DNA of 64,000 bases, from assembly GCA_947561715.1 (NCBI GenBank), contig OX387203.1, forward strand, positions 13,516,001 to 13,580,000. Direction: 5' to 3'. Source of the DNA: Ascidia mentula (Eukaryota; Chordata; Ascidiacea; Phlebobranchia; Ascidiidae). Below, piece by piece: positions 44,101 to 54,039 of this stretch. Position numbers and translations under genes: made by a program. Positions within the stretch are counted from its first letter, which is position 1. The number at the start of each line of letters is the position of its first letter. Below the pieces are notes generated by a model. It searched no databases. It had not been told where the DNA came from and worked only from the letters and a program-made list of their open reading frames with translations.

Positions 44101-47100
44101 GGCGTCGTCGACGCGGCAACGACGGCGGGGGGCCTTTGCAAACGATTAAGTAGTTAAAAAGTAGCCCGGACAGGGCGTGATGCTTACCTTATTCAAATAG
44201 AATGTCGACTGGTGGCAGAAGGTCGGAGCTTGGCCTGGTGGGCACTTGGAGTGGTTGCGACATGGCAAGCACGTGGAATGGCAATTTTCAACACTGAGAG
44301 TGCAGCGGTAATCACCACGCTTGCAACGACAGAAAAGTATGCCTGCCGCTGGACAGTAATTGGGCATAATGAGCACGAGCCGTCGTCGTCGACGCGGCAA
44401 CGACGGCGGGGGGCCTTTGCAAACGATTAAGTAGTTAAAAAGTAGCCCGGACAGGGCGTGATGCTTACCTTATTCAAATAGAATGTCGACTGGAGGGAAT
44501 GGGGCGGAGGTTGGCCTGGTGGGCACTTGGAGTGGTTGGGACATCGCAAGCGCGTGGAATGGCAATTTCCAACACTGAGTGCCGCCGTATTTGCCACATT
44601 TGCATCGACAAGGAGAGCATCCTAGCCTCTGGACAGCAATAGGGCATGGTGAGCAAGCATGCTCTGTGACGTCACAATTTCTATTGTGACAGAGGTCTAC
44701 ACGGTGGGCATTTCCCACCTCCGGTACTTATTCTCATAGAAATAAAATCATGCGCGCCCAAGTACAAAAGCAGCCTGGCCGCTGTACAGTAATTTGGCAT
44801 AATGAGCACGAGCCGGCGTCGTCGACGCGGCAACGACGGCGGGGGGCCTTAACAAACGATTACGTAGTTAAAAAGTAGCCCGGACAGGACGTGATGCTTA
44901 CCTTATTCAAATAGAATGTCGACTGGTGGCAGAGGGTCGGAGCTTGGCCTGGTGGGCACTTGGAGTGGTTGCGACATGGCAAGCACGTGGAATGGCGATT
45001 TTCAACACTGAGAGTGCAGCGGTAATCACCACGCTTGCAACGACAGAAAAGTATGCCTGCCGCTGGACAGTAATTGGGCATAATGAGCACGAGCCGTCGT
45101 CGTCGACGCGGCAACGACGGCGGGGGGCCTTTGCAAACGATTAAGTAGTTAAAAAGTAGCCCGGACAGGGCGTGATGCTTACCTTATTCAAATAGAATGT
45201 CGACTGGAGGGAATGGGGCGGAGGTTGGCCTGGTGGGCACTTGGAGTGGTTGGGACATCGCAAGCGCGTGGAATGGCAATTTCCAACACTGAGTGCCGCC
45301 GTATTTGCCACATTTGCATCGACAAGGAGAGCATCCTAGCCTCTGGACAGCAATAGGGCATGGTGAGCAAGCATGCTCTGTGACGTCACAATTTCTATTG
45401 TGACAGAGGTCTACACGGTGGGCATTTCCCACCTCCGGTACTTATTCTCATAGAAATAAAATCATGCGCGCCCAAGTACAAAAGCAGCCTGGCCGCTGTA
45501 CAGTAATTTGGCATAATGAGCACGAGCCGGCGTCGTCGACGCGGCAACGACGGCGGGGGGCCTTAACAAACGATTACGTAGTTAAAAAGTAGCCCGGACA
45601 GGACGTGATGCTTACCTTATTCAAATAGAATGTCGACTGGTGGCAGAGGGTCGGAGCTTGGCCTGGTGGGCACTTGGAGTGGTTGCGACATGGCAAGCAC
45701 GTGGAATGGCGATTTTCAACACTGAGAGTGCAGCGGTAATCACCACGCTTGCAACGACAGAAAAGTATGCCTGCCGCTGGACAGTAATTGGGCATAATGA
45801 GCACGAGCCGTCGTCGTCGACGCGGCAACGACGGCGGGGGGCCTTTGCAAACGATTAAGTAGTTAAAAAGTAGCCCGGACAGGGCGTGATGCTTACCTTA
45901 TTCAAATAGAATGTCGACTGGAGGGAATGGGGCGGAGGTTGGCCTGGTGGGCACTTGGAGTGGTTGGGACATCGCAAGCGCGTGGAATGGCAATTTCCAA
46001 CACTGAGTGCCGCCGTATTTGCCACATTTGCATCGACAAGGAGAGCATCCTAGCCTCTGGACAGCAATAGGGCATGGTGAGCAAGCATGCTCTGTGACGT
46101 CACAATTTCTATTGTGACAGAGGTCTACACGGTGGGCATTTCCCACCTCCGGTACTTATTCTCATAGAAATAAAATCATGCGCGCCCAAGTACAAAAGCA
46201 GCCTGGCCGCTGTACAGTAATTTGGCATAATGAGCACGAGCCGGCGTCGTCGACGCGGCAACGACGGCGGGGGGCCTTAACAAACGATTACGTAGTTAAA
46301 AAGTAGCCCGGACAGGACGTGATGCTTACCTTATTCAAATAGAATGTCGACTGGTGGCAGAGGGTCGGAGCTTGGCCTGGTGGGCACTTGGAGTGGTTGC
46401 GACATGGCAAGCACGTGGAATGGCGATTTTCAACACTGAGAGTGCAGCGGTAATCACCACGCTTGCAACGACAGAAAAGTATGCCTGCCGCTGGACAGTA
46501 ATTGGGCATAATGAGCACGAGCCGTCGTCGTCGACGCGGCAACGACGGCGGGGGGCCTTTGCAAACGATTAAGTAGTTAAAAAGTAGCCCGGACAGGGCG
46601 TGATGCTTACCTTATTCAAATAGAATGTCGACTGGAGGGAATGGGGCGGAGGTTGGCCTGGTGGGCACTTGGAGTGGTTGGGACATCGCAAGCGCGTGGA
46701 ATGGCAATTTCCAACACTGAGTGCCGCCGTATTTGCCACATTTGCATCGACAAGGAGAGCATCCTAGCCTCTGGACAGCAATAGGGCATGGTGAGCAAGC
46801 ATGCTCTGTGACGTCACAATTTCTATTGTGACAGAGGTCTACACGGTGGGCATTTCCCACCTCCGGTACTTATTCTCATAGAAATAAAATCATGCGCGCC
46901 CAAGTACAAAAGCAGCCTGGCCGCTGTACAGTAATTTGGCATAATGAGCACGAGCCGGCGTCGTCGACGCGGCAACGACGGCGGGGGGCCTTAACAAACG
47001 ATTACGTAGTTAAAAAGTAGCCCGGACAGGACGTGATGCTTACCTTATTCAAATAGAATGTCGACTGGTGGCAGAGGGTCGGAGCTTGGCCTGGTGGGCA

Positions 47101-48018
47101 CTTGGAGTGGTTGCGACATGGCAAGCACGTGGAATGGCGATTTTCAACACTGAGAGTGCAGCGGTAATCACCACGCTTGCAACGACAGAAAAGTATGCCT
47201 GCCGCTGGACAGTAATTGGGCATAATGAGCACGAGCCGTCGTCGTCGACGCGGCAACGACGGCGGGGGGCCTTTGCAAACGATTAAGTAGTTAAAAAGTA
47301 GCCCGGACAGGGCGTGATGCTTACCTTATTCAAATAGAATGTCGACTGGAGGGAATGGGGCGGAGGTTGGCCTGGTGGGCACTTGGAGTGGTTGGGACAT
47401 CGCAAGCGCGTGGAATGGCAATTTCCAACACTGAGTGCCGCCGTATTTGCCACATTTGCATCGACAAGGAGAGCATCCTAGCCTCTGGACAGCAATAGGG
47501 CATGGTGAGCAAGCATGCTCTGTGACGTCACAATTTCTATTGTGACAGAGGTCTACACGGTGGGCATTTCCCACCTCCGGTACTTATTCTCATAGAAATA
47601 AAATCATGCGCGCCCAAGTACAAAAGCAGCCTGGCCGCTGTACAGTAATTTGGCATAATGAGCACGAGCCGGCGTCGTCGACGCGGCAACGACGGCGGGG
47701 GGCCTTAACAAACGATTACGTAGTTAAAAAGTAGCCCGGACAGGACGTGATGCTTACCTTATTCAAATAGAATGTCGACTGGTGGCAGAGGGTCGGAGCT
47801 TGGCCTGGTGGGCACTTGGAGTGGTTGCGACATGGCAAGCACGTGGAATGGCGATTTTCAACACTGAGAGTGCAGCGGTAATCACCACGCTTGCAACGAC
47901 AGAAAAGTATGCCTGCCGCTGGACAGTAATTGGGCATAATGAGCACGAGCCGTCGTCGTCGACGCGGCAACGACGGCGGGGGGCCTTTGCAAACGATTAA
48001 GTAGTTAAAAAGTAGCCC
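38185..48018 (-). repeat. Tandem array block 5 (mixed, mostly A-B)
   Basis: Exon-like parts start at B 38195, hybrid 38628 (A start, C middle, B end), A 39061, C 39343, A' 39773, hybrid 40055 (C start, B end), A 40488, A 40769, B 41050, A 41483, B 41764, A 42197, B 42478, A 42911 (six-A intron), hybrid 43193 (A'-like start, A end), B 43474, A 43907, A 44188, B 44469, then regular A-B dimers (A at 44902, 45616, 46330, 47044) and A 47758-47984. The 34 nt before LINE copy 5 are intron. The hybrids show that A-B and A'-C types recombine within units. Confidence 0.95.
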
Positions 48019-48621
48019 ATTAATATTTTATTCGGGGCACCTGATTGTCCCCACGAAATCGGACGAGGTAACACGAAAAGCATACAACAATAAAACAAAA
48101 TACACTATATAAATTCAAACTCTGATGAGAATTGTCAGGCAAAAAGTGCCATCTGGTGGTTGTTTACACATTATATTGTTAGCCGTTAGTGGGAGCTAAC
48201 GCAAAAATGTAAAGAAAAGTGTAAACGGGGAATATATCGACCTCTAGTGGTTGGTCCGTCGGGGAGTTCTCTTCCACGAGTGGGCGCGATTATATGGCGA
48301 GCGAAAGTAGCAAGAATAAACAGTCAACACAATAACACTAAAAATAAAAACGTTCGGGGGAAATATACCGACCCCTAGTGGTTGGTCTGCCATGTAATTT
48401 TTACCCACAGGTGGGCGTAATATAATGGCGAGCGGTAAACAACAAGTGCGAATGGGTAAACAACAATTTAATGGCGAGCGGTAAACAACAAGTGCGAATG
48501 ATAACACAATCACAGACGGGGGGCGTTTTGCAGTTATTTATTGTGGGGCGTTTGCAGTTATTTCGGCAATTGCCGTAGATGGTCTCGTACATTATTTTTA
48601 GTCAGCCGCGAGTGGGCGCTA

Positions 48622-51600
48622 TTATAGGGTGTCGGTATTTGTCTGGTAAAGGGTGTTCACAACGTCGGCCAGGACCTCCTCGAGAAAGGGGTTGTCCCTA
48701 TTTCGCTGTATAGATAGTTTTAAGCGTAAAGAGGTTTTGCAGGATGTTATCAAGTGCCTGGGTATGTCATTGATGGGTCGTGTGTCATGTTTGATTCTGT
48801 TTCGTGTTTTCCAGATAGTGTGTGTTAGTGAGGTGTTTAAAAGTGCTCCTAATGTTTTCGTGTAAGGTGTTGTATTATGAAGTGTTGGGAAGGCGATGTG
48901 TAAAGGTGTGTCAAAAGGACAGGTGTTTAGGTTAGATAAAGTTCGAAAGACGTCGCGAATTAAGGTGAGCAGAGGTTGAATGGAAGGACAGTTGTGGAAT
49001 AGGTGAGTAAATGTTTCAAAGGGGAATTTGCACAGGTAGCAGTGGGGTTGTTGGTCCAAAGGGAGGTATGATTTCTGACAATTTAACGGAAGAATTTTAT
49101 GTGTTAGCCGGTAATTGAAGGATTTTAAATAATTCGGGAATATCGGGTGGTGGATTTGGACCCAGTCGTTGAATTGGTGAGGTGTGGTAGCGTTGTCAAC
49201 AATACGGTGGTATAGGGGTTTTGTTTTGTGAGTCATCAGCTCGGCTTCTGTGAGGTTCAAGGTTTTTAAAAGTTGTAACAGGGATTTGTAGTGGGGAGAG
49301 GGTGTGATTGCGTGCGGGAGAAAGTTTCTGGTTCGTAGGTGGAAAAGTTTGCTGAGGGAGAGGCCAAGGTTGTATTCTATGAATGATAGCTGTGCGGTTG
49401 TCGGGGTTTCTAAAAGGCGGTGGTTATAATATTGTTTGATAGGATAGAGAAGTGATAGGTCAGCGTAGAGGGGAATGTTTGCCGCGCCGTAACCGCCATG
49501 GTCACGACGGGCTGCCAGGATGTTAATTGGCAAGGTTGGATTGTTTGGGCCGACGACGAACTTTACCACAATGCCGTCGATCCGTTCTCGTTGCAGGGTT
49601 GGTAGGGGGTAAGTTTTAGCGAGGTATGAAATTTGGGGTAAAAGTATAGTCTTAGTGAGGATGCATTTAGAATCAAAAGTGAGAAACGGGTTGCTGATAG
49701 ATTTGGCGCGGGATTGCAAAGAGGTGACTGCCTTGTGCCATGCCGCGGTAATTTCCGATGGTGCGCCTATTGGGGTATTTAACGGTGTTATAGACTTAGG
49801 GTTCCATTTTATCTGAGATAAGGTTGGGTCGTCATGGGGGGGTCGAAGGATGGCAATCGCTTCGGTTTTGGTGGGGTTAAGTTTTAATCCGGAAAATTTA
49901 CCAAAATTGTGAATGAGGCCGAGGGCTTTGGTGAGGGAATGCCGATGAGCCACCACTAGGGTGACGTCATCGGCGTAAGCGATTGCCTTGGGTGTGTTGC
50001 GGCACGGCACGGGGGTAGAATCAATAGAAGTGTTGTTTTGTAGGGCAACGAGGAGCGGATCTAGGGCAATCAGGAAGAGGTTCAGACTAAGGGGGTCACC
50101 TTGTCTGACTCCTCTCCTGATGGAAAAATCCCTTGTGGCAAAGCCGTTTACGAAGGCCCGGGAGTTGGCGCTAGAGTGAAGTGCAGAAAGGTAATTAGTA
50201 AAGCAAGTGGGAAAGCGTTTGAGATGTAACTGGAGAAGTAGCCATGAAAAAGAAACTGAGTCGAAAGCTTTTTGAAAATCTAGGGAAACGAAGAAGGTGT
50301 CCGAATTGATTGAGGATGCGTGGTGGTGGAGATCGCGTAAGAGTAGAGTTGCGTTGGAGGTTGAAGAGCCGGGGATAGCGAATTGATTACTTGAGAGAAT
50401 GTCGGGTATAAAGGGTTTCAAGCGGAGGTTCAAGAGTTTGTGTAGGATTTTTAGGTCTGTGTTTAACAAAGAAATAGGGCGGTAATTATTTAGCAGGGTG
50501 GGATCGTTTTTTTTATGGATAAGGGTCAAATGTCCGAGGTTGAATTCTGATGGGGTATATGAATTAAAGTATGAAAAATTAAGCGCGTCGGTGAGGTCGG
50601 CCCCGATCAGGTCCCAGTAGTGCGAGTAAAACTCGATGCTGAGACCGTCGGGGCCGGGGGTTTTGCCAGTGGGAAAGAGGGAAAGGGTTTGTTTAATTTC
50701 CTGTTGTGTGATGGGGCGCGAAAGTGCTTCGAGGTGCTGTTCCGGGATAGGTTTGGGAGGAATTCTAATGAAATCGTTATCAGGGCCGGGTGCTGGTAGT
50801 TGTTGGTCCGCGTAGAGGGTTTCGAAAAAATGTCGGGTATGTGAGAGGAGTTCCTTAGGAGTGGATCGAGGGAGACCGTGGTTATCCTGGAGTTCGAGTA
50901 TGGGGGCGTGGCGGCGGGTGGGGATTAACTTAGAATAAAGGGTTTTATCAGCAATATTTTTAAATTGAGGGTCAGAAGAAAGGGATCGGAGGATAGATGT
51001 GCGGGATTTTGAGATGTACAGTTCCTTAAGGGATTTTTTAGCGGATTGGAATTTATCAAAATTATCGGGTGATGGGTGGTCGTTGAGGGTTTGGCGGTAG
51101 GTTTCCAATTGTTGCTGTAGGGTTTGGGTTTCTTTGCGTGATTGTTGGGCCAGGAGTTTTGAATGGGTTTGTGTGATCTGTTTAAATTTAAATTTTAGTG
51201 TTAACCAATAGTCCAGGGGGTTGGAGTGAAGGGGAGCCAAGGTTTGCCATAGAGGGTAGGTTTGTCTAAGACTTTGGGAAAACTGAGGGTCGTGAAGGGT
51301 ATTTACATTATTCTTCCAGGATCCACGGCCTCTTGGGGGTGCGGAAATGAGGTTTAGAGTTGTTAGCACTGCATCGTGATCGGAAAAGGGGCAAGGCGAA
51401 AAGGAATGGTGTTTAGGAATTAATTGCCTTGATGTGTATAATCTATCGATGCGTGACTGGGTCCCTGGGGCGCGACGTGAGTATTGACGGAGGGTTGGGT
51501 GGAGAGTTCGAAAGGTGTCTTGTAGGTCAAAAGTGGCTATTAATTTAATGAGTGAATGACTTGGTTGGCGGTTGGCTGTTGGGGGGTGTCTGTCCAGGGC

Positions 51601-52071
51601 GGGGTCTACTACACAGTTGAAATCACCGGCGAATACTATGGGGTGGGAAGAGGAGATATACGGGAAGAGGGAGTCGAAGAATTTGTTGTTGAATATGTAA
51701 TTTTTTGTGCCGGAGGGTGCGTATATATTAACCAAGTGAAAGGTGTGGGTCAGGGTTGATATGTCGGCCGCAATAATGCGACCTTCAGAGTCAGAAACGG
51801 AATTAAGGATTTGGAGATTGGAGGAATTCAGAAGAACTGCGACACCCCCCCAGGCAGAGCCTTTTAGAGGTGCCGAGTTTAAGAGGATGGGACCGGAAGA
51901 CCATTCGGACTTCCACAGGGATTCGGTATGGGGGGTAGAGTGAGTTTCTTGTAAGCAAAAAAGGTCAAAGTTCAAAGAGGAAAGGTACCGAAACAGGGCC
52001 CTTCTCTTGGTTGCCTGGCCTAAGCCGTTAACATTCAACGTACATATACGTAAATAGGATGTAGGCGCCAT
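48622..52071 (-). CDS. LINE ORF2, copy 5
   Basis: Protein identical to copy 1 ORF2; intact from the ATG at 52071. Confidence 0.95.
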   Translation of the reverse strand: MAPTSYLRICTLNVNGLGQATKRRALFRYLSSLNFDLFCLQETHSTPHTESLWKSEWSSGPILLNSAPLKGSAWGGVAVLLNSSNLQILNSVSDSEGRIIAADISTLTHTFHLVNIYAPSGTKNYIFNNKFFDSLFPYISSSHPIVFAGDFNCVVDPALDRHPPTANRQPSHSLIKLIATFDLQDTFRTLHPTLRQYSRRAPGTQSRIDRLYTSRQLIPKHHSFSPCPFSDHDAVLTTLNLISAPPRGRGSWKNNVNTLHDPQFSQSLRQTYPLWQTLAPLHSNPLDYWLTLKFKFKQITQTHSKLLAQQSRKETQTLQQQLETYRQTLNDHPSPDNFDKFQSAKKSLKELYISKSRTSILRSLSSDPQFKNIADKTLYSKLIPTRRHAPILELQDNHGLPRSTPKELLSHTRHFFETLYADQQLPAPGPDNDFIRIPPKPIPEQHLEALSRPITQQEIKQTLSLFPTGKTPGPDGLSIEFYSHYWDLIGADLTDALNFSYFNSYTPSEFNLGHLTLIHKKNDPTLLNNYRPISLLNTDLKILHKLLNLRLKPFIPDILSSNQFAIPGSSTSNATLLLRDLHHHASSINSDTFFVSLDFQKAFDSVSFSWLLLQLHLKRFPTCFTNYLSALHSSANSRAFVNGFATRDFSIRRGVRQGDPLSLNLFLIALDPLLVALQNNTSIDSTPVPCRNTPKAIAYADDVTLVVAHRHSLTKALGLIHNFGKFSGLKLNPTKTEAIAILRPPHDDPTLSQIKWNPKSITPLNTPIGAPSEITAAWHKAVTSLQSRAKSISNPFLTFDSKCILTKTILLPQISYLAKTYPLPTLQRERIDGIVVKFVVGPNNPTLPINILAARRDHGGYGAANIPLYADLSLLYPIKQYYNHRLLETPTTAQLSFIEYNLGLSLSKLFHLRTRNFLPHAITPSPHYKSLLQLLKTLNLTEAELMTHKTKPLYHRIVDNATTPHQFNDWVQIHHPIFPNYLKSFNYRLTHKILPLNCQKSYLPLDQQPHCYLCKFPFETFTHLFHNCPSIQPLLTLIRDVFRTLSNLNTCPFDTPLHIAFPTLHNTTPYTKTLGALLNTSLTHTIWKTRNRIKHDTRPINDIPRHLITSCKTSLRLKLSIQRNRDNPFLEEVLADVVNTLYQTNTDTL

Positions 52072-52130
52072 TGTGACTTTAAACGAAAACAAAACATAAA
52101 CAAAGTCACGTGGTCTTAATTTGGGACATT

Positions 52131-53753
52131 CTAAAGGCAGGTGATGTTGAAGTCATTCGGTATGACCGTTTCACAACAACATACGATTTGTTCCCCGGGC
52201 AATAGATTATAAGTGGCGCCGCAGTTGCAACTTATCAAAAGCCGTTGGCATTTTCTGTTCGTGCAGCGGGATGGGCTTGTGTAAGCCTCGTCCGGAGCCC
52301 AATTGCCGCAGCGGCATTTTAAATGTAGGGTTCCGCATAAGCATACAATATTCTTGCCTGTGTACGCGGTATGGCAACATGTCGTTTTCTTCGGAATCGG
52401 TGGTGATTCGCTCTGCTTCCTTTTGCGCGAACGTACTTCAGTGAATTGCTCGTCGTCCCGCATGACCGGTTTCGGTGTGGATGTGGCCGCAGGTAATGAT
52501 TGGTGTGTTGGGGTTGTAGCGGTATCGGCCAACTCGGGCCGCGGGATACGGTGATGTACCGCCTCTGGTGTCTTGCTGTCTCGAACACCGGTGACCGTTG
52601 CGGCGCTAGAGGGTGATAGCGCCTCTGCAGACTTGTTGTTGTTGTGACGCGTAGTAGCGGTATTAGCCAACTCGGGCTGCGGGATGCGTCGATGTACCGC
52701 CTCTGGTGTCTTGTCTGTTATTCCATTAACGAGCGTTGGGGCGCTAGAGAGTGGCGCCTCTGAAGACTTCACGCCGCTTCTTGTGACGTCAGTTGTCACG
52801 GTCGGGGGCGCACGGTCAACAGCTGGCTCGCCAGGTGTGACGTCAGCCGTCACAGCCGATGGCGCAGCGTCAGCGACAACAGGTGTCGTTTTGAGATTTC
52901 CACCTGGCGCGATCTTATCAGCGACGCCAGGTGTGACATCTGGCACATGCAGGTGCACAGATGTTGCGACGTCTAAGGTCGCTTGTTTATTATGGTCCGG
53001 CGCATTATCAGCTGCCGCATTTGACGTTGTGGCGTTAGACGTGTTTGCCTCTGGAGCCTTCTTATCAGGACAATTTTCTTGTTCTTGCACATTCGGCGTT
53101 TTATCGCCGGCACTTCCTTTCACGGCTGACTGCCTTCGCTCTTCGGCTTGCCTGGCAAAGCTTGGACAGTCACTTTTAACATGGCCCATCTCCATACAAA
53201 AATCGCACTTCTTGGGCTGGCCGTTATATTTTACTTCAACCACATTTTTGCCGAGGCGCACCCGCTCTGGAATTGGGTTGTCTTTCAAAACAGAACCCTT
53301 CATAATGATAATGCGTTTGCCTCCGTAGAGGCCATAGTCATCGTTTGTTTTCCACCCTCTAATTGTAGGGGCGTATTTTGAAAAATATGCGAGTAGCGCT
53401 TGCATCGGGATGCGCGGGGGAACCTTTGTGAGGGTCACACACTCTTCATCCTCGCAACGTGCGGTTGCGTACACAGGCTTTCCTGTCGCTCTCAGCGCCA
53501 TGGCGAATTCACGGGCCTTATCTTTTGATGGGCAGTAAAATTTAACTCTGCCATTCGAGAATTGTAATAGACCTTCAAGGAAGGTCCGCCAGCGAATGTT
53601 ATGTTGGCGTAACAAAGCCAAAATCTCTGGACGCTTCAGCCCTGGGTTGAAACGGGCGTCTACCTCCAAGTTTTCATCCGTATCAAACGGATCTTTTACT
53701 GGCACAGATCGGGCCGCCACACTGGGCCCGGCTACGGCTTTTGCAAAATTCAT
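52131..53753 (-). CDS. LINE ORF1, copy 5
   Basis: Protein identical to copy 1 ORF1; intact from the ATG at 53753. Confidence 0.92.
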   Translation of the reverse strand: MNFAKAVAGPSVAARSVPVKDPFDTDENLEVDARFNPGLKRPEILALLRQHNIRWRTFLEGLLQFSNGRVKFYCPSKDKAREFAMALRATGKPVYATARCEDEECVTLTKVPPRIPMQALLAYFSKYAPTIRGWKTNDDYGLYGGKRIIIMKGSVLKDNPIPERVRLGKNVVEVKYNGQPKKCDFCMEMGHVKSDCPSFARQAEERRQSAVKGSAGDKTPNVQEQENCPDKKAPEANTSNATTSNAAADNAPDHNKQATLDVATSVHLHVPDVTPGVADKIAPGGNLKTTPVVADAAPSAVTADVTPGEPAVDRAPPTVTTDVTRSGVKSSEAPLSSAPTLVNGITDKTPEAVHRRIPQPELANTATTRHNNNKSAEALSPSSAATVTGVRDSKTPEAVHHRIPRPELADTATTPTHQSLPAATSTPKPVMRDDEQFTEVRSRKRKQSESPPIPKKTTCCHTAYTGKNIVCLCGTLHLKCRCGNWAPDEAYTSPSRCTNRKCQRLLISCNCGATYNLLPGEQIVCCCETVIPNDFNITCL

Positions 53754-54039
53754 TGGTATATTGCAAAACAAAATATGGTGCGTCAAAGACAACAGAACAC
53801 ACCCTGGCCGCTTGCCGCCTAACCACTACTAGACAATACGAAATAGTGGCCCTAAAAAGGGCCGGGCTGGCTAAACAAGCGACCTCAAGAATCTCCTCCA
53901 AACACATTCACAGCTGACAATTAAGTTTCAAAAGAAGTTCCAAAAAATAAACTGGTAAATTCTTCCGATAACTGCCTTGAACAACTTTAAATGATTTAAT
54001 AGAGAAAATAACTTGTCGAAACAGTAGGTAACTCACGTA

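Larger units (their letters stand above)
48019..54039 (-). mobile_element. LINE copy 5
   Basis: Offset 44858 from copy 1, same ends, junction base a. Its left flank is an A unit of the cagaggg/gcgatttt type, different from the cagaagg A unit beside copies 1 and 4; right flank again a B unit. Confidence 0.93.
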
